Shown piece after piece: positions 8,396 to 22,990 of a DNA stretch of 64,000 nucleotides. Position numbers and translations under genes: made by a program. Within the stretch, counting starts at the first letter, position 1; each line of letters opens with the position of its first letter. The stretch comes from Pasteurellaceae bacterium (GTDB taxonomy: Bacteria > Pseudomonadota > Gammaproteobacteria > Enterobacterales > Pasteurellaceae): positions 43,182-107,181 of the forward strand of contig JAUNAB010000007.1 of assembly GCA_030527795.1 (NCBI GenBank), given 5' to 3'. The notes below the pieces were generated by a model. The model saw only the letters and a list, made by a program, of their open reading frames with translations, made no database searches and was not told where the DNA came from.

Positions 8396-10750
8396 ATGAA
8401 AAAGCATTCTTACACACTCCTTTCATTGTCATTGCTAACCGTCTTGTATAGTGCGCAAAGTGCAGCAAATTTACATCAACAATGTCTATTAGGCGTACCG
8501 CAATTTACAGGTGAATTAGTAAAAAATGACCCGAATAATTTACCTGTTTATATTGACGCGGACAAGGCTGAAATTAATCAGCCAACCAATGCAATCTATG
8601 AAGGCAATGTTGATATTCGTCAAGGCACACGTCAACTGCAAACCAATAAAGCAAAAGTGGTTCAATCAGGAGAAGGTGAAAATGCCGAACGGCACGCTTA
8701 TACCAGCGGTGGATTTGACTACAAAGATGAGCAAATTAATTTGCGTGGCGATGATGCGAATATTAATTTAAATAATAAAGATACCGATATTACCAACGCC
8801 GATTATCAATTTGTTGGGAGACAAGGTCGTGGGACGGCACAAAGTGCTGAAATGCGTGAAACCTATCGGTTATTGAAAAATGCTACCTTCACTTCTTGCT
8901 TACCTGATGATAATGCTTGGTCAATTGAAGCAAGTGAAATAAAACAGCATATCCAAGAAGAATATGCTGAAATGTGGCATGCACGTTTTAAAGTAGCAGG
9001 CGTGCCTATCTTTTATACCCCTTATTTACAATTACCTATTGGTGATCGCCGCCGTTCAGGCTTATTGATTCCAAGTGCTGGAAGCTCAAGTCGCGATGGT
9101 TATTGGTATGCTCAGCCTATTTATTGGAATATTGCACCAAATTATGATGCCACATTCACACCAAAATATATGTCAAAACGGGGCTGGCAAATGAATGGCG
9201 AATTTCGCTATCTCAATAGTTTGGGAGAGGGGAAATTAGCCTCGGAATATTTGAATAAAGACCGTTATAACGAATATGCTGGCGAAAATAAAAAGCGTCA
9301 TCTTTTTTATTGGGCGCATAATGCTAAATTACTTGATAATTGGCGTTTAAATATTAATTACACCAAAGTCAGTGATAAACGTTATTTTTCTGATTTTGAT
9401 TCAGAATACGGAAGCAGCACCGATGGTTATGCTGATCAAACCGCACGTTTAGCCTACTATCAACCTAATTGGAATGTGGCTATATCATTAAAACAATTCC
9501 AAATTTTTGATGAAGTAGATATTGGTCCATACCGAGCATTACCACAAATTGACTTTAATTATTACAAAAACAATATTGCGGATAAACTCGATTTCAAACT
9601 TTATGCACAAGCTGTCCGCTTTGATAACGATAGTGCCCAAATGCCTACTGCATGGCGTTTCCATTTAGAACCGCGGTTAAATTTGCCGTTATCTTCACGC
9701 TACGGCAGCATTAACATTGAAACAAAACTTTACGCGACCCATTACCAACAACGTAAAGGCAGTGCATCGAATGCTCAAGATATTCAAAAAAGTGTTAATC
9801 GCGTATTACCACAAATAAAATTAGATTTTCAAACGGTTCTCGCTAAAAAAGATAGTATCTTTGATGGCTATACCCAAACGATTGAACCCCATCTTCAATA
9901 TTTATATCGCCCATATCGTAACCAAAGTAACATAGGTTCTACCTTAAATAATAACTACTTAGGTTATGGCTATGATTCAACCCTACTGCAAGAAGATTAT
10001 TTCTCCCTTTTCCGTGATCGTCGTTTTAGTGGCTTAGACCGCATCGCATCCGCAAATCAGTTTACACTGGGTGGCACAACACGTTTTTACGATAAAAAGG
10101 GAAATGAACGTTTTAATCTTTCTGCAGGACAAATTGTTTACTTAAGTCCATCAAAAGTTGATGATAGCCAATCAACTGACACCACTGGGCATACTTCGTC
10201 TTGGGCGGCAGAAACAAATTGGCGTATCAACGATATGTGGAAATGGCGAGCAAGTTATCAATATGACACTAGATTAAATCAAGTTTCCTTAGCCAATACC
10301 AGTGTAGAATTTAATCCATCGGGCAATAATTTGGTACAACTTAACTACCGTTACGCAAGCCAAGCCTATATAGATCAAAACTTAACATCAAGCGTAAACC
10401 GTTATGCCCAAGATATTAAACAACTAGGTGTAACAGCCGCTTGGGAAGTCAGCGATAATTGGTCTGTCGTTGGGCGTTATTACCACGATATTGCCTTAAA
10501 TAAGGCAGTAGAACAATATGTTGGCGTGAAATACAACAGCTGCTGTTGGTCCGTAGGCGTAACTGCTCGTCGTTATTTAGTCAGTGAGAGTGCTAATCGT
10601 AAATATAGTGGAAATAAAGATACTTTATATGATCACAGCATTGGCTTTACGGTAGAATTACGCGGGCTAGGTGGCAATGATCACCATAATGGCATCGTCA
10701 AAATGTTAGATAAAGGTATGTTACCTTACGTTAGCAATTTTAGTTTATAA
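8396..10750 (+). CDS. lptD: LPS-assembly outer membrane protein LptD
   Basis: 784 residues, the E. coli length. A signal peptide (about residues 1-24, ending AQSAA) precedes the periplasmic OstA/LptA-like jellyroll (IDADKAEINQP, YEGNVDIRQGTRQLQTNKA) and the large C-terminal beta-barrel. The four cysteines needed for the two interdomain disulfides are present: C30, C168 and the adjacent pair C716-C717. With LptE it inserts lipopolysaccharide or lipooligosaccharide into the outer leaflet. An uptake-like core is at 9670-9677. The gene points toward oriC and is followed by a paired-repeat terminator. Confidence 0.96.
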   Translation: MKKHSYTLLSLSLLTVLYSAQSAANLHQQCLLGVPQFTGELVKNDPNNLPVYIDADKAEINQPTNAIYEGNVDIRQGTRQLQTNKAKVVQSGEGENAERHAYTSGGFDYKDEQINLRGDDANINLNNKDTDITNADYQFVGRQGRGTAQSAEMRETYRLLKNATFTSCLPDDNAWSIEASEIKQHIQEEYAEMWHARFKVAGVPIFYTPYLQLPIGDRRRSGLLIPSAGSSSRDGYWYAQPIYWNIAPNYDATFTPKYMSKRGWQMNGEFRYLNSLGEGKLASEYLNKDRYNEYAGENKKRHLFYWAHNAKLLDNWRLNINYTKVSDKRYFSDFDSEYGSSTDGYADQTARLAYYQPNWNVAISLKQFQIFDEVDIGPYRALPQIDFNYYKNNIADKLDFKLYAQAVRFDNDSAQMPTAWRFHLEPRLNLPLSSRYGSINIETKLYATHYQQRKGSASNAQDIQKSVNRVLPQIKLDFQTVLAKKDSIFDGYTQTIEPHLQYLYRPYRNQSNIGSTLNNNYLGYGYDSTLLQEDYFSLFRDRRFSGLDRIASANQFTLGGTTRFYDKKGNERFNLSAGQIVYLSPSKVDDSQSTDTTGHTSSWAAETNWRINDMWKWRASYQYDTRLNQVSLANTSVEFNPSGNNLVQLNYRYASQAYIDQNLTSSVNRYAQDIKQLGVTAAWEVSDNWSVVGRYYHDIALNKAVEQYVGVKYNSCCWSVGVTARRYLVSESANRKYSGNKDTLYDHSIGFTVELRGLGGNDHHNGIVKMLDKGMLPYVSNFSL

Positions 10751-10767
10751 ATCACTTTTTTCTATAA

Positions 10768-10811
10768 ACCGCGGTCAAAAATTCATTCAAAATTTTAGCC
10801 GCGGTTTTTTA
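10768..10811 (+). terminator. Paired uptake-like repeats acting as terminator after lptD
   Basis: ACCGCGGT (10768) and GCCGCGGT (10798) face each other with AT-rich sequence between and a T6 run after. CCGCGG arms can pair as a hairpin 17 bases after the lptD stop. Core-to-core distance is 30 bp, as in five other pairs of this window. Confidence 0.7.
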
Positions 10812-10912
10812 TCATCATTCTTTGAGCTATTATATTCTCAAAATCTTGCTTTTAACCCTTATTCAGTAACCCTAAAATGAAGAGATTTTAAACAATTCAT
10901 TTCGGATCAGAC

Positions 10913-10921
10913 TGTGTATAA
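10913..10921 (-). promoter_or_regulatory. DnaA box in oriC
   Basis: TGTGTATAA, the reverse of TTATACACA, a full match to TTATNCACA. Confidence 0.75.
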
Positions 10922-10985
10922 CATAATGATCAAACTGTAAAAAATCTGTTTTTATGATCTGAATAAAACTTTTTCAATTTAGAAC

Positions 10986-10994
10986 TGTGGATAA
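10986..10994 (-). promoter_or_regulatory. High-affinity DnaA box in oriC
   Basis: TGTGGATAA, the reverse of TTATCCACA, the consensus strong DnaA box. Confidence 0.85.
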
Positions 10995-11109
10995 CTTGCA
11001 TTTCTATTCACAGAAATTATGACATAAAAAAGGAAGATCCTCACAAGATAAAAAATGATCTAACTCATTTATTTTAAACAGAAAAACGATCTTAATCACA
11101 GCATAAAAG

Positions 11110-11160
11110 GATCTTTATTATTACTATTATTGATCTTTTATATATAAAAATCTCTATTAA
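11110..11160. other. Probable DNA unwinding element of oriC
   Basis: About 50 bp of nearly pure A/T with two GATCT-led 13-mers (11110-11122 and 11132-11144). This fits the E. coli pattern GATCTNTTNTTTT only loosely; assignment is by likeness and position. Confidence 0.55.
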
Positions 11161-11303
11161 TAAGGCAATGGATCATTTGATCCTAGAATGATCCTTTCCT
11201 GTCTTTTCTACACAGAATTTACTTTCAACCCTAAGCTATTTTAGGTAAAATCTACAAAATTTTTACTATTGATCAATCGCTCGATCGTTTAATTAAGGAT
11301 CTT

Positions 11304-13193
11304 ATGTTTTATACTGAAAACTATGATGTTATTGTCATCGGTGGTGGACACGCAGGTACAGAAGCGGCACTTGCTCCAGCTCGAATGGGATTAAAAACAT
11401 TATTACTTACTCATAACATTGACACTTTAGGTCAGATGTCTTGCAATCCCGCAATAGGTGGAATAGGTAAAGGTCATTTAGTAAAAGAAATTGATGCGAT
11501 GGGCGGTTTAATGGCAACCGCAGCAGATCAAGCGGGTATTCAATTTCGTACATTAAATAGCAGTAAAGGCCCTGCTGTACGTGCAACGCGTGCACAAGCG
11601 GATCGCGTTTTATATCGTCAAGCAGTACGAGTAGCATTAGAAAATCAACCTAATTTAGATATATTTCAACAAGAAGTCACGGATGTTATCTTAGAGCAAG
11701 ATAAAGTTTCGGGTGTTGTAACCAAAATGGGTCTGAAATTTCGGGCTAAATCCGTAATTTTAACCGCGGGTACATTTTTAGCAGGAAAGATCCATATAGG
11801 TCTTGAAAATTATACGGGTGGACGAGCAGGTGATCCTGCATCCATAATGCTTGCAGATCGATTACGAGATCTCGGATTGAGAGTAGATCGCTTAAAAACA
11901 GGTACACCACCACGATTAGATGCAAGAACCATTGATTTTGATCGTTTAGCAAAACAATATGGCGATGCACAATTACCTATATTCTCTTTTATGGGTTCGG
12001 TTGAACAGCATCCACGTCAAATTCCTTGTTATATTACACATACAAATGATCAAACGCACGATGTGATCCGCCGTAATCTTGATCGTAGCCCGATGTACAC
12101 GGGGATTATTGAAGGGATCGGACCACGTTATTGCCCATCGATCGAAGATAAAGTAATGCGTTTTGCTGATCGAAATTCTCATCAAATCTACTTAGAACCT
12201 GAAGGCTTAACTAGTAATGAAATTTACCCGAACGGAATTTCTACCAGTTTGCCGTTTGATGTTCAAATGGGTATTGTCAATTCAATGCAAGGGTTAGAAA
12301 AAGCACGGATTATTAAACCAGGTTATGCGATCGAATACGATTATTTTGATCCGAGGGATCTTAAACCTAGTTTAGAAACGAAATCCATTGCAGGACTCTT
12401 TTTTGCAGGTCAAATCAACGGGACAACGGGTTATGAAGAAGCTGCAGCTCAAGGATTATTAGCAGGAATTAATGCAGGGTTATATGTTCAAGGAAAAGAA
12501 AGTTGGTACCCACGCCGTGATCAAGCTTATATTGGCGTATTAGTTGATGATCTTTGTACTTTAGGAACAAAAGAACCTTATCGCGTGTTTACTTCGCGGG
12601 CGGAATATCGCTTATTATTGCGTGAAGATAATGCAGATAGCCGTTTAACTCCTATTGCGCACGAATTAGGGCTTATTGATGATAAACGTTGGGCGCGTTT
12701 TAATCAAAAAATGGAAAATATTGCGCAAGAACGTCAGCGTTTACGCCAAATTTGGTTGCATCCGCGTTCTGAATATTTAGAGCAAGCGAACCAAGTGTTA
12801 AGTAGTCCATTGGTGCGTGAAGCGAATGGTGAGGATTTATTACGCCGACCTGAAATCAATTATCAAATATTAACTAATTTAACGCCATTTCAGCCCGCGA
12901 TGAGTGATAAAGAAGCGGTAGAACAAGTGGAAATTGCGATTAAATACCAAGGCTATATTGAACATCAGCAAGAAGAAATTGAAAAGCAAAAACGTCACGA
13001 AAATACTGCTATTCCAGAAAAATTTGATTATAGTTTAGTAGCAGGGTTGTCAAATGAAGTTAGAGCTAAATTGGAACAGCATCGCCCTGTGAGTATCGGT
13101 CAAGCAAGCAGAATTTCTGGCATTACACCTGCGGCAATTTCCATTTTATTAGTGAATTTAAAAAAGCAAGGGATGTTAAAACGTGGTGAATAA
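11304..13193 (+). CDS. mnmG: tRNA 5-carboxymethylaminomethyluridine modification FAD enzyme MnmG (GidA)
   Basis: 629 residues, E. coli length. FAD-binding glycine motif [14 protein letters not shown] (about residues 10-23), [41 protein letters not shown] and [12 protein letters not shown] are all canonical; the C-terminal helical domain binds MnmE. Together with MnmE it modifies U34 of several tRNAs. It is the first gene to the right of oriC, as in most gammaproteobacteria, and its stop overlaps the rsmG start by one base (TAATG), so the two are translationally coupled. Confidence 0.97.
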   Translation: MFYTENYDVIVIGGGHAGTEAALAPARMGLKTLLLTHNIDTLGQMSCNPAIGGIGKGHLVKEIDAMGGLMATAADQAGIQFRTLNSSKGPAVRATRAQADRVLYRQAVRVALENQPNLDIFQQEVTDVILEQDKVSGVVTKMGLKFRAKSVILTAGTFLAGKIHIGLENYTGGRAGDPASIMLADRLRDLGLRVDRLKTGTPPRLDARTIDFDRLAKQYGDAQLPIFSFMGSVEQHPRQIPCYITHTNDQTHDVIRRNLDRSPMYTGIIEGIGPRYCPSIEDKVMRFADRNSHQIYLEPEGLTSNEIYPNGISTSLPFDVQMGIVNSMQGLEKARIIKPGYAIEYDYFDPRDLKPSLETKSIAGLFFAGQINGTTGYEEAAAQGLLAGINAGLYVQGKESWYPRRDQAYIGVLVDDLCTLGTKEPYRVFTSRAEYRLLLREDNADSRLTPIAHELGLIDDKRWARFNQKMENIAQERQRLRQIWLHPRSEYLEQANQVLSSPLVREANGEDLLRRPEINYQILTNLTPFQPAMSDKEAVEQVEIAIKYQGYIEHQQEEIEKQKRHENTAIPEKFDYSLVAGLSNEVRAKLEQHRPVSIGQASRISGITPAAISILLVNLKKQGMLKRGE

Positions 13194-13828
13194 TGACTAA
13201 CTTAACAAATATATTAAGTCAAAAATTAGAAAAAACGACGGATTTTTTGACCTCGGTAAAATGTACTGAATCACAAAAAAAACAGCTAATAGAGCTAGTT
13301 ATTTTGTTAGATAAATGGAATAAAACCTACAATTTAACGTCGGTTCGAGATCCCGAAGAAATGTTAGTTAAACATATTTTTGATAGTCTTGTTGTGAGTC
13401 CTTATTTACAAGGTGGTCGGTTCATTGATGTGGGCACAGGACCAGGATTACCAGGATTACCTTTAGCGATTATTAATCCTGATAAACATTTTGTTTTGCT
13501 TGATAGCTTGGGCAAACGCATTAGCTTTATTCGTAATGCTGTTCGTGAATTGGGATTATCAAATGTGACTCCTGTGTTAAGTCGGGTAGAAAAATATCAA
13601 CCCGATCATCGTTTGGATGGGGTGCTAAGCCGAGCATTTGCCTCTTTAAAGGATATGACGGATTGGTGTAGCCATTTATTGAATGAAAATGGGTTATTTT
13701 ATGCTTTAAAAGGGCAATATCATCAGCAAGAAATTGTAGAGTTAGCGGGGAAATTTCAGGTGAAAGATTGTATCCAATTAAACGTACCTGAACTGGTCGG
13801 CGAACGGCATTTGATATTGTTAAAATAG
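13193..13828 (+). CDS. rsmG: 16S rRNA (guanine-527-N7) methyltransferase RsmG (GidB)
   Basis: 211 residues, close to E. coli RsmG (207). SAM-binding motif [17 protein letters not shown] (about residues 76-92), upstream [25 protein letters not shown] and downstream [20 protein letters not shown] are family hallmarks. It methylates G527 of 16S rRNA; loss gives low-level streptomycin resistance in other bacteria. Starts inside the mnmG stop. A near-miss of the uptake-like core (ACCTCGGT with TTTTTTG flank, about 13250) lies near its 5' end. Confidence 0.96.
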   Translation: MTNLTNILSQKLEKTTDFLTSVKCTESQKKQLIELVILLDKWNKTYNLTSVRDPEEMLVKHIFDSLVVSPYLQGGRFIDVGTGPGLPGLPLAIINPDKHFVLLDSLGKRISFIRNAVRELGLSNVTPVLSRVEKYQPDHRLDGVLSRAFASLKDMTDWCSHLLNENGLFYALKGQYHQQEIVELAGKFQVKDCIQLNVPELVGERHLILLK

Positions 13829-13933
13829 CTTAGTAAATAATCAAAAAGTAGCAAATTTTTGCTGATATTTTAATAACTTGTAAAAAAAAGTTTAGAAATG
13901 TGATCTATCCCTCATTATGAGTAGGGCTAAGGG

Positions 13934-13961
13934 TTGCATAAATAAACTGAGCGAGTATAAT
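13934..13961 (+). promoter_or_regulatory. Sigma-70 promoter of the atp operon
   Basis: TTGCAT (13934-13939) and a perfect TATAAT (13956-13961) with a 16-bp spacer, 31 bp upstream of the atpI ATG. The rsmG-atpI gap (163 bp) shows no clear terminator, so read-through from rsmG is also possible. Confidence 0.7.
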
Positions 13962-13991
13962 CCAAAAATTGTTTTAAATTGATTATTCATA

Positions 13992-15193
<1,202 letters not shown>

Positions 15194-15206
15194 TTTTATT
15201 TTTTAA

Positions 15207-15503
<297 letters not shown>

Positions 15504-15569
15504 TGCGGGATCTTAAAACGGTTACTCTATAATTAGAGTGTATAACCAATTTATCAAAGGAGGTCCGTT

Positions 15570-16040
15570 GTGAACATTAATGCAACATTAATTGGTCAAA
15601 CAATTGCTTTTATTATCTTTGTATGGTTTTGTATGAAGTTTGTTTGGCCACCAATTATTAATGCGATTGAAGAACGCCAAAAATCTATTGCGAATGCCTT
15701 AGCTTCTGCAGAAGCTGCTAAAAAAGAGCAAGCAGACAATAAAGCTTTAGCTGAGCAAGAAATTAATCAAGCTAAAATTCAAGCGCAAGAAATTATTGAT
15801 TTAGCAAATAAACGTCGTAATGAAATTTTAGAAGAGGTGAAAACCGAAGCTGAAAGTTTGAAAGCTAAAATAGTGCAACAAGGTTATGCTGATGTGGATG
15901 CTGAACGTAAACGCGTGCAAGAAGAGTTACGCGTTAAAGTCGCATCTCTTGCCATTGCTGGTGCTGAAAAAATTGTGGGACGCACTATTGATGAAGCAGC
16001 TAATAATGACATTATTGAAAAATTAGTTGCGGAATTGTAG
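15570..16040 (+). CDS. atpF: ATP synthase Fo subunit b
   Basis: 156 residues, the E. coli length. One N-terminal membrane helix (about residues 5-24) then a long charged coiled-coil stator stalk rich in Ala/Glu/Lys, with FVWPPI at the membrane exit as in E. coli. The start is GTG at 15570, supported by a full AAGGAGG ribosome site (15557-15563) and by N-terminal identity ([10 protein letters not shown]). It links Fo to F1 through subunit delta. Confidence 0.96.
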   Translation: MNINATLIGQTIAFIIFVWFCMKFVWPPIINAIEERQKSIANALASAEAAKKEQADNKALAEQEINQAKIQAQEIIDLANKRRNEILEEVKTEAESLKAKIVQQGYADVDAERKRVQEELRVKVASLAIAGAEKIVGRTIDEAANNDIIEKLVAEL

Positions 16041-16053
16041 GAAGGTTAGGACT

Positions 16054-16599
16054 ATGTCAGAACTTACGACAATCGCACGTCCTTATGCTAAGGCTGCATT
16101 TGATTTTGCTGTAGAACAATTAGCTCAAGATAAAACCGCGGTTAAAAAATGGAATGAAATGTTAGCATTTGTTGCAGAAGTGGTGAAAAATCCACAAATA
16201 CAACATTTTCTAACAGGGTCATTTTCAGCAGAAAAAGTCGCTGAAACAGTGATATCTATTTGTGAAAATCAACTTGATGTCTATGGACAAAATTTAATTC
16301 GATTAATGGCTGAAAATAAGCGTTTATCCGTTATTCCTACAGTGTTTCAATTATTCCAACATTATGTAGAAGAACGTCAAGCAATAGCTGAAGTTCAGGT
16401 TATTTCAGCAAAACCATTAAATGAAATTCAACAACAGAAAATTGTTGAGGCAATGGAAAGAAAACTTAATCGTAAAATCAAATTAAATTGCAGTGTGGAT
16501 AATTCATTATTAGCGGGTGTCATCATTCGTACGGATGATTTTGTGATTGACGGTAGTAGCCGCGGTCAACTTCATCGTTTAGCGGATGAACTGCAATAA
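16054..16599 (+). CDS. atpH: ATP synthase F1 subunit delta
   Basis: 181 residues (E. coli 177). N-terminal six-helix domain begins [18 protein letters not shown] and binds the top of F1; the C-terminal [23 protein letters not shown] motif is the conserved end that meets subunit b. I chose the ATG at 16054, with GGTTAGG upstream, over longer in-frame alternatives that would overlap atpF. It carries an uptake-like core at 16135-16142 (KTAVKKW) and a one-mismatch copy near 16559. Confidence 0.95.
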   Translation: MSELTTIARPYAKAAFDFAVEQLAQDKTAVKKWNEMLAFVAEVVKNPQIQHFLTGSFSAEKVAETVISICENQLDVYGQNLIRLMAENKRLSVIPTVFQLFQHYVEERQAIAEVQVISAKPLNEIQQQKIVEAMERKLNRKIKLNCSVDNSLLAGVIIRTDDFVIDGSSRGQLHRLADELQ

Positions 16600-16614
16600 T
16601 AAGAGGAATAAAAG

Positions 16615-18156
16615 ATGCAACTCAATTCAACTGAAATCAGTGAATTAATAAAAAAACGAATTGCCCAATTTGATGTGGTAAGCGAACCGCGTAATACAGG
16701 ATCAATCGTTTCTGTGAGTGACGGAATTATCCGCATTCATGGTTTAAGCGAAGTTATGCAAGGGGAAATGATCGCATTACCAGATAATCGCTATGCAATG
16801 GCATTGAACTTAGAACGTGATTCTGTAGGTGCGGTAGTGATGGGTCCTTATGCTGATTTAGCCGAAGGAATGGAAGTTCAATGTACCGGACGTATTCTTG
16901 AAGTTCCTGTTGGACGCGGTTTGTTAGGTCGTGTAGTAAATACCTTGGGTCAACCTATTGACGGAAAAGGAGAAATTGAAAATGATGGATTTTCTCCAGT
17001 TGAAGTCATTGCACCAGGGGTTATTGAACGTAAATCCGTTGATCAGCCTGTTCAAACGGGTTATAAAGCCGTTGACTCTATGGTGCCAATTGGCCGCGGT
17101 CAACGTGAGTTGATTATCGGGGACCGTCAAACTGGTAAAACAGCATTAGCGATTGATGCTATTATCAACCAACGTGATTCAGGAATAAAATGTATTTATG
17201 TCGCGATTGGTCAAAAAGCATCAACTATTGCCAATGTGGTGCGTAAATTAGAAGAACACGGTGCATTAGCTAATACTATTGTGGTGGCTGCATCGGCATC
17301 AGAATCTGCTGCTTTGCAGTATCTTGCACCTTATTCAGGTTGTGCAATGGGTGAATATTTCCGTGACCGTGGTGAAGATGCACTGATTGTTTATGATGAT
17401 TTATCAAAACAAGCTGTAGCTTATCGTCAAATTTCATTGTTATTACGTCGTCCACCTGGTCGTGAGGCTTATCCTGGTGATGTGTTTTATTTACACTCTC
17501 GTTTACTTGAGAGAGCTGCTCGCGTCAATGAAGAATATGTTGAAAAATTCACTCAAGGAGCAGTAAAAGGTCAAACAGGTTCACTAACAGCGTTGCCTAT
17601 TATTGAAACTCAGGCTGGGGATGTTTCAGCATTCGTTCCAACCAACGTTATTTCTATTACTGACGGACAAATTTTCTTAGAATCTAATTTATTTAATTCA
17701 GGTATTCGCCCTGCGGTTAACCCTGGTATTTCTGTTTCGCGTGTAGGTGGCGCTGCTCAAACTAAAGTCATTAAAAAGTTAGCGGGCGGAATTCGTACGG
17801 CATTAGCTCAATATCGTGAATTGGCTGCCTTTGCTCAGTTTGCTTCAGATTTAGATGATGCAACACGTAAACAACTAGATCACGGTGAAAAAGTTACTGA
17901 ATTATTAAAGCAAAAACAATATGCTCCCCTTTCGGTTGCTGAACAATCAGTATTGTTATTTGCGGTTGAATTTGGTTATTTAGAAGATGTAGAACTTGCT
18001 AAGATTGGTTCTTTTGAAAAAGCATTATTAGATTATGCAAACCGTCAACATGTTGATTTTATGCAAGAATTAACAAAATCGGGTAACTATAATGATGAAA
18101 TCAAAGCAACATTAAAATCAATTTTAGATGATTTTAAAACCAACAATACTTGGTAA
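16615..18156 (+). CDS. atpA: ATP synthase F1 subunit alpha
   Basis: 513 residues, E. coli length. Walker [16 protein letters not shown] (about residues 169-183), the arginine finger region in [16 protein letters not shown], and [11 protein letters not shown] are canonical. It is the non-catalytic nucleotide-binding subunit of the F1 hexamer. GCCGCGGT at about 17094 sits in the VPIGRGQRE codons. Part of the atp operon between atpH and atpG. Confidence 0.97.
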   Translation: MQLNSTEISELIKKRIAQFDVVSEPRNTGSIVSVSDGIIRIHGLSEVMQGEMIALPDNRYAMALNLERDSVGAVVMGPYADLAEGMEVQCTGRILEVPVGRGLLGRVVNTLGQPIDGKGEIENDGFSPVEVIAPGVIERKSVDQPVQTGYKAVDSMVPIGRGQRELIIGDRQTGKTALAIDAIINQRDSGIKCIYVAIGQKASTIANVVRKLEEHGALANTIVVAASASESAALQYLAPYSGCAMGEYFRDRGEDALIVYDDLSKQAVAYRQISLLLRRPPGREAYPGDVFYLHSRLLERAARVNEEYVEKFTQGAVKGQTGSLTALPIIETQAGDVSAFVPTNVISITDGQIFLESNLFNSGIRPAVNPGISVSRVGGAAQTKVIKKLAGGIRTALAQYRELAAFAQFASDLDDATRKQLDHGEKVTELLKQKQYAPLSVAEQSVLLFAVEFGYLEDVELAKIGSFEKALLDYANRQHVDFMQELTKSGNYNDEIKATLKSILDDFKTNNTW

Positions 18157-18171
18157 TAACGGAGAAATCAA

Positions 18172-20432
<2,261 letters not shown>

Positions 20433-20470
20433 TCACTTCAAGTAATTGATTGATCTTGAAGGAGAAAATA

Positions 20471-20899
20471 ATGGCAACATTGAATTTAACCGTGGTAAGT
20501 GCAGAGAAAAAAATCTTTTCTGGCATCGTAAAATCCATTCAAGCAAGTGGTGTGGAAGGTGAGATTGGTATTTTACCAGGGCATACTCCATTATTAACTG
20601 CGATTAAACCAGGGATAGTAAAATTAACCTTGGAAAATGGTGATGAAGAGGTTATTTATGTTTCAGGGGGATTTTTAGAAGTTCAACCGAGCATAGTAAC
20701 CGTCTTAGCTGATGTGGCTATTCGTGGTACAGAATTAGATGCTGAGCGTATTCAAAATGCAAAACGCAAAGCAGAAGAAAATATTACGAATAAACACAAT
20801 GATGCAGATTATGATTTACTTACCGCAAAATTGTCTAGAGAGTTGGCGAAATTACGAGCCTACGAATTGACTGAAAAATTGGTAAAAAATCGTCGTTAA
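20471..20899 (+). CDS. atpC: ATP synthase F1 subunit epsilon
   Basis: 142 residues. N-terminal beta-sandwich ([54 protein letters not shown]) and a two-helix C-terminus that regulates F1. I chose ATG 20471, with AAGGAGAAAATA directly upstream, over a longer in-frame TTG start. Last gene of the operon, followed by a strong terminator. Confidence 0.96.
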   Translation: MATLNLTVVSAEKKIFSGIVKSIQASGVEGEIGILPGHTPLLTAIKPGIVKLTLENGDEEVIYVSGGFLEVQPSIVTVLADVAIRGTELDAERIQNAKRKAEENITNKHNDADYDLLTAKLSRELAKLRAYELTEKLVKNRR

Positions 20900-20903
20900 T
20901 ATA

Positions 20904-20928
20904 AAAAGCACCCTAAGGGTGCTTTTTT
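20904..20928 (+). terminator. Terminator of the atp operon
   Basis: Stem AGCACCC / GGGTGCT with a TAA-type loop and T6, starting 5 bases after the atpC stop. Confidence 0.88.
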
Positions 20929-20953
20929 GCTATGAAATTTAAGCATTTTTTTG

Positions 20954-20961
20954 ACCGCGGT
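20954..20961. repeat. Uptake-like ACCGCGGT core, intergenic
   Basis: ACCGCGGT with TTTTTTTG to the left and TTTTTT to the right, between atpC and the convergent rsmJ. Confidence 0.7.
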
Positions 20962-20987
20962 TTTTTCGCTAATCTTTAAATACCTTT

Positions 20988-21743
20988 CTATTGCGCTAAA
21001 CTTGAATAAATATCAAAGCGATGATTTTTCGTTTCTCGGCTAAAGTGTGGTGATATGTTGGCTATAAAAGGTGCGTAATCAGGGCGTTTCACCACAACAC
21101 GTTTTTCTGCAAGTTTCATTGCAGGCTCAAGTAAAGCATCGGCATCTAAATCCGCACCAACTAAATGCTGAAATACACGCATTTCTTTTTTAACTAACGC
21201 TGATTTTTGTTTGTACGGGAACATTGGGTCAAGATAAACTACATCGGCACGCTCTTTTGTTGGATTGAGTTGATTAATATGTGTTATTTCTAGCAAGGTT
21301 AAATGGTGTTGCAAAAACTGACCCAACTCGGCATCAGCATAGGCTCGTTGCAATCCATCTTGCAGTAATAGCCAAACCACAGGGTTACGTTCAACAAGAC
21401 GAACCTGGCAACCTAAACTGGCTAATACAAAAGCATCACGTCCTAGCCCTGCTGTTGCATCTATAACGCTTGGCAAATAATCGCCTTTAATGCCAACTGC
21501 TTTAGCAATAGCTTCGCCACGTCCGCCACCAAATTTACGGCGATGAGCCATTGCACCAGTGATAAAATCAACGAAAATAGGGCTTAATTTAGGCTCATCT
21601 AATTTACGCAATTCTAATCGGCTATCAGTTTGGACTAGCGCTAAATTTGCGTTGGAATCTGTTTTTTCACCGCGATTATGTAAAACCGCGGAACAAAAAT
21701 CCATTGTTTTTTGTGCGCTTTCATTAATCAATTTTATGTTCAT
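20988..21743 (-). CDS. rsmJ: 16S rRNA (guanine-1516-N2) methyltransferase RsmJ
   Basis: 251 residues (E. coli RsmJ/YhiQ 250). SAM-binding region [19 protein letters not shown], then [20 protein letters not shown], the catalytic-type [22 protein letters not shown], and the conserved N-terminal [22 protein letters not shown](I). It methylates G1516 of 16S rRNA. It lies 6 bases downstream of trmA on the minus strand, so the two RNA-methylase genes probably form one operon. An ACCGCGGA variant of the uptake-like core is present near its 5' end. Confidence 0.95.
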   Translation of the reverse strand: MNIKLINESAQKTMDFCSAVLHNRGEKTDSNANLALVQTDSRLELRKLDEPKLSPIFVDFITGAMAHRRKFGGGRGEAIAKAVGIKGDYLPSVIDATAGLGRDAFVLASLGCQVRLVERNPVVWLLLQDGLQRAYADAELGQFLQHHLTLLEITHINQLNPTKERADVVYLDPMFPYKQKSALVKKEMRVFQHLVGADLDADALLEPAMKLAEKRVVVKRPDYAPFIANISPHFSRETKNHRFDIYSSLAQ

Positions 21744-21749
21744 TTTTCT

Positions 21750-22841
21750 CTATTTCCGCACTAGCCATATGCCCGATTCCATATGCTCGGTATAAGGGAA
21801 TTGATCAAATAATGCCGCTTTTTCAATGCGATGAGTTTGGCAAAGCTGTTGTAAATTATCACAGAGAGAATGGGGATTACAGGAAATATATAAAATCCGC
21901 GGATAACGTTGAACCAGATCTAATGTTGCTTGATCTAGCCCAGCCCTAGGAGGATCAACAAAAATAGTATGGCAATCATAGTTGCTTAATTCAATGCCTT
22001 TCAAGCGGTTGAATTGACGCACGCCATTGATTGCTTGGGTAAAATCTTCTGCGGACATTCTGATAATTTGTAAGTTGTTGATATTATTTGCTGAAATATT
22101 AAATTGAGCTGCATTGACAGAAGGTTTTGCAATTTCTGTGGCTAACACTTTGCGAAAGTTTTGTGCCAACGCAATGGAAAAATTTCCGTTACCGCAATAG
22201 AGTTCAAGTAAATCGTCTTGACTATTGGCAGTACATTGCAATGCCCATTCTAACATTTTGCAATTGATGTGAGCATTCGGCTGGGTAAAACTGTTTTCTA
22301 CTTGGCGGTAGATAAATTCTTGCCCGTTAATTGTTAGCACTTCATCAATATAATCTTGATCAAGGCAAATTTTTTGTTTATTTGCTCGACCAATTAATTG
22401 CAGATCAAAACCTTGATGTTGTAATTGTTGTTTTAATTGTTCTGCTGCAATTTGCCATTCGGATGTAAGCGTTTTATGGTATAGCAAACTTACGATAATT
22501 TTGCCGCTTAATGTGCTTAAATAATCAATTTGAAATAATTTGTGGAATAAGACGCTTCGTTGTTTGAGCAAAGGCAAAATAGCTTTCATCATTTGATTAA
22601 TCAATAAACTGGCTATTGGAAAATCATCAACACGATAAGGCTTGTGATTTTGCTGATCGAACATAATATGGTAAAAATTGCCTTGTTTATGCCAAATCCG
22701 AAATTCTGCACGCATCCGAAAATGTTGTGTTGGTGAGGCAAAAACGGTTAATTTGGGTGGATCAAAAAGGGCAAGTAAAGAAGTTAGCTTTTGCTGTTTA
22801 GCGAGTAAAAGGGATTGATATTGCTCGATCGGTAAACTCAT
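21750..22841 (-). CDS. trmA: tRNA (uracil-54-C5) methyltransferase TrmA
   Basis: 363 residues (E. coli 366). It makes the T54 ribothymidine of tRNA. Conserved features: [28 protein letters not shown] (SAM motif), [11 protein letters not shown], the catalytic cysteine in YISCNPHSL, and the general-base Glu in the C-terminal HMESGIWLV. Note that ribothymidine enzymes of this class lack the iron-sulfur cysteines of RlmD/RlmC, and none are seen here. Upstream partner of rsmJ. Confidence 0.96.
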   Translation of the reverse strand: MSLPIEQYQSLLLAKQQKLTSLLALFDPPKLTVFASPTQHFRMRAEFRIWHKQGNFYHIMFDQQNHKPYRVDDFPIASLLINQMMKAILPLLKQRSVLFHKLFQIDYLSTLSGKIIVSLLYHKTLTSEWQIAAEQLKQQLQHQGFDLQLIGRANKQKICLDQDYIDEVLTINGQEFIYRQVENSFTQPNAHINCKMLEWALQCTANSQDDLLELYCGNGNFSIALAQNFRKVLATEIAKPSVNAAQFNISANNINNLQIIRMSAEDFTQAINGVRQFNRLKGIELSNYDCHTIFVDPPRAGLDQATLDLVQRYPRILYISCNPHSLCDNLQQLCQTHRIEKAALFDQFPYTEHMESGIWLVRK

Positions 22842-22990
22842 ATATCACTACTGTTTCATTTTTTATAAGGTTAAACTAGATTATAACATAATTAGTAAAA
22901 AACGTTAAAATTTATTAAAATATAACTTTTATTTAATTAAAAAACAGATTGTAATAATTCAAATTCAAATTCAAATAGGAGAGAACCACA

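Larger units (their letters stand above)
10895..11303. other. oriC: Chromosomal replication origin (oriC)
   Basis: A 400-bp AT-rich non-coding stretch just upstream of mnmG with 14 GATC sites (10905, 10928, 10956, 11036, 11057, 11088, 11110, 11132, 11171, 11179, 11190, 11271, 11283, 11298). GATC is the Dam/SeqA site. Two DnaA boxes fit TTATNCACA (10913-10921, 10986-10994, both in reverse), and weaker one-mismatch boxes lie near 11004-11012, 11092-11100 and 11206-11214. GATCTTTATTATT (11110) and GATCTTTTATATA (11132) look like the AT-rich 13-mers of the unwinding element. Position next to mnmG-rsmG-atp matches gammaproteobacterial origins. Confidence 0.9.
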
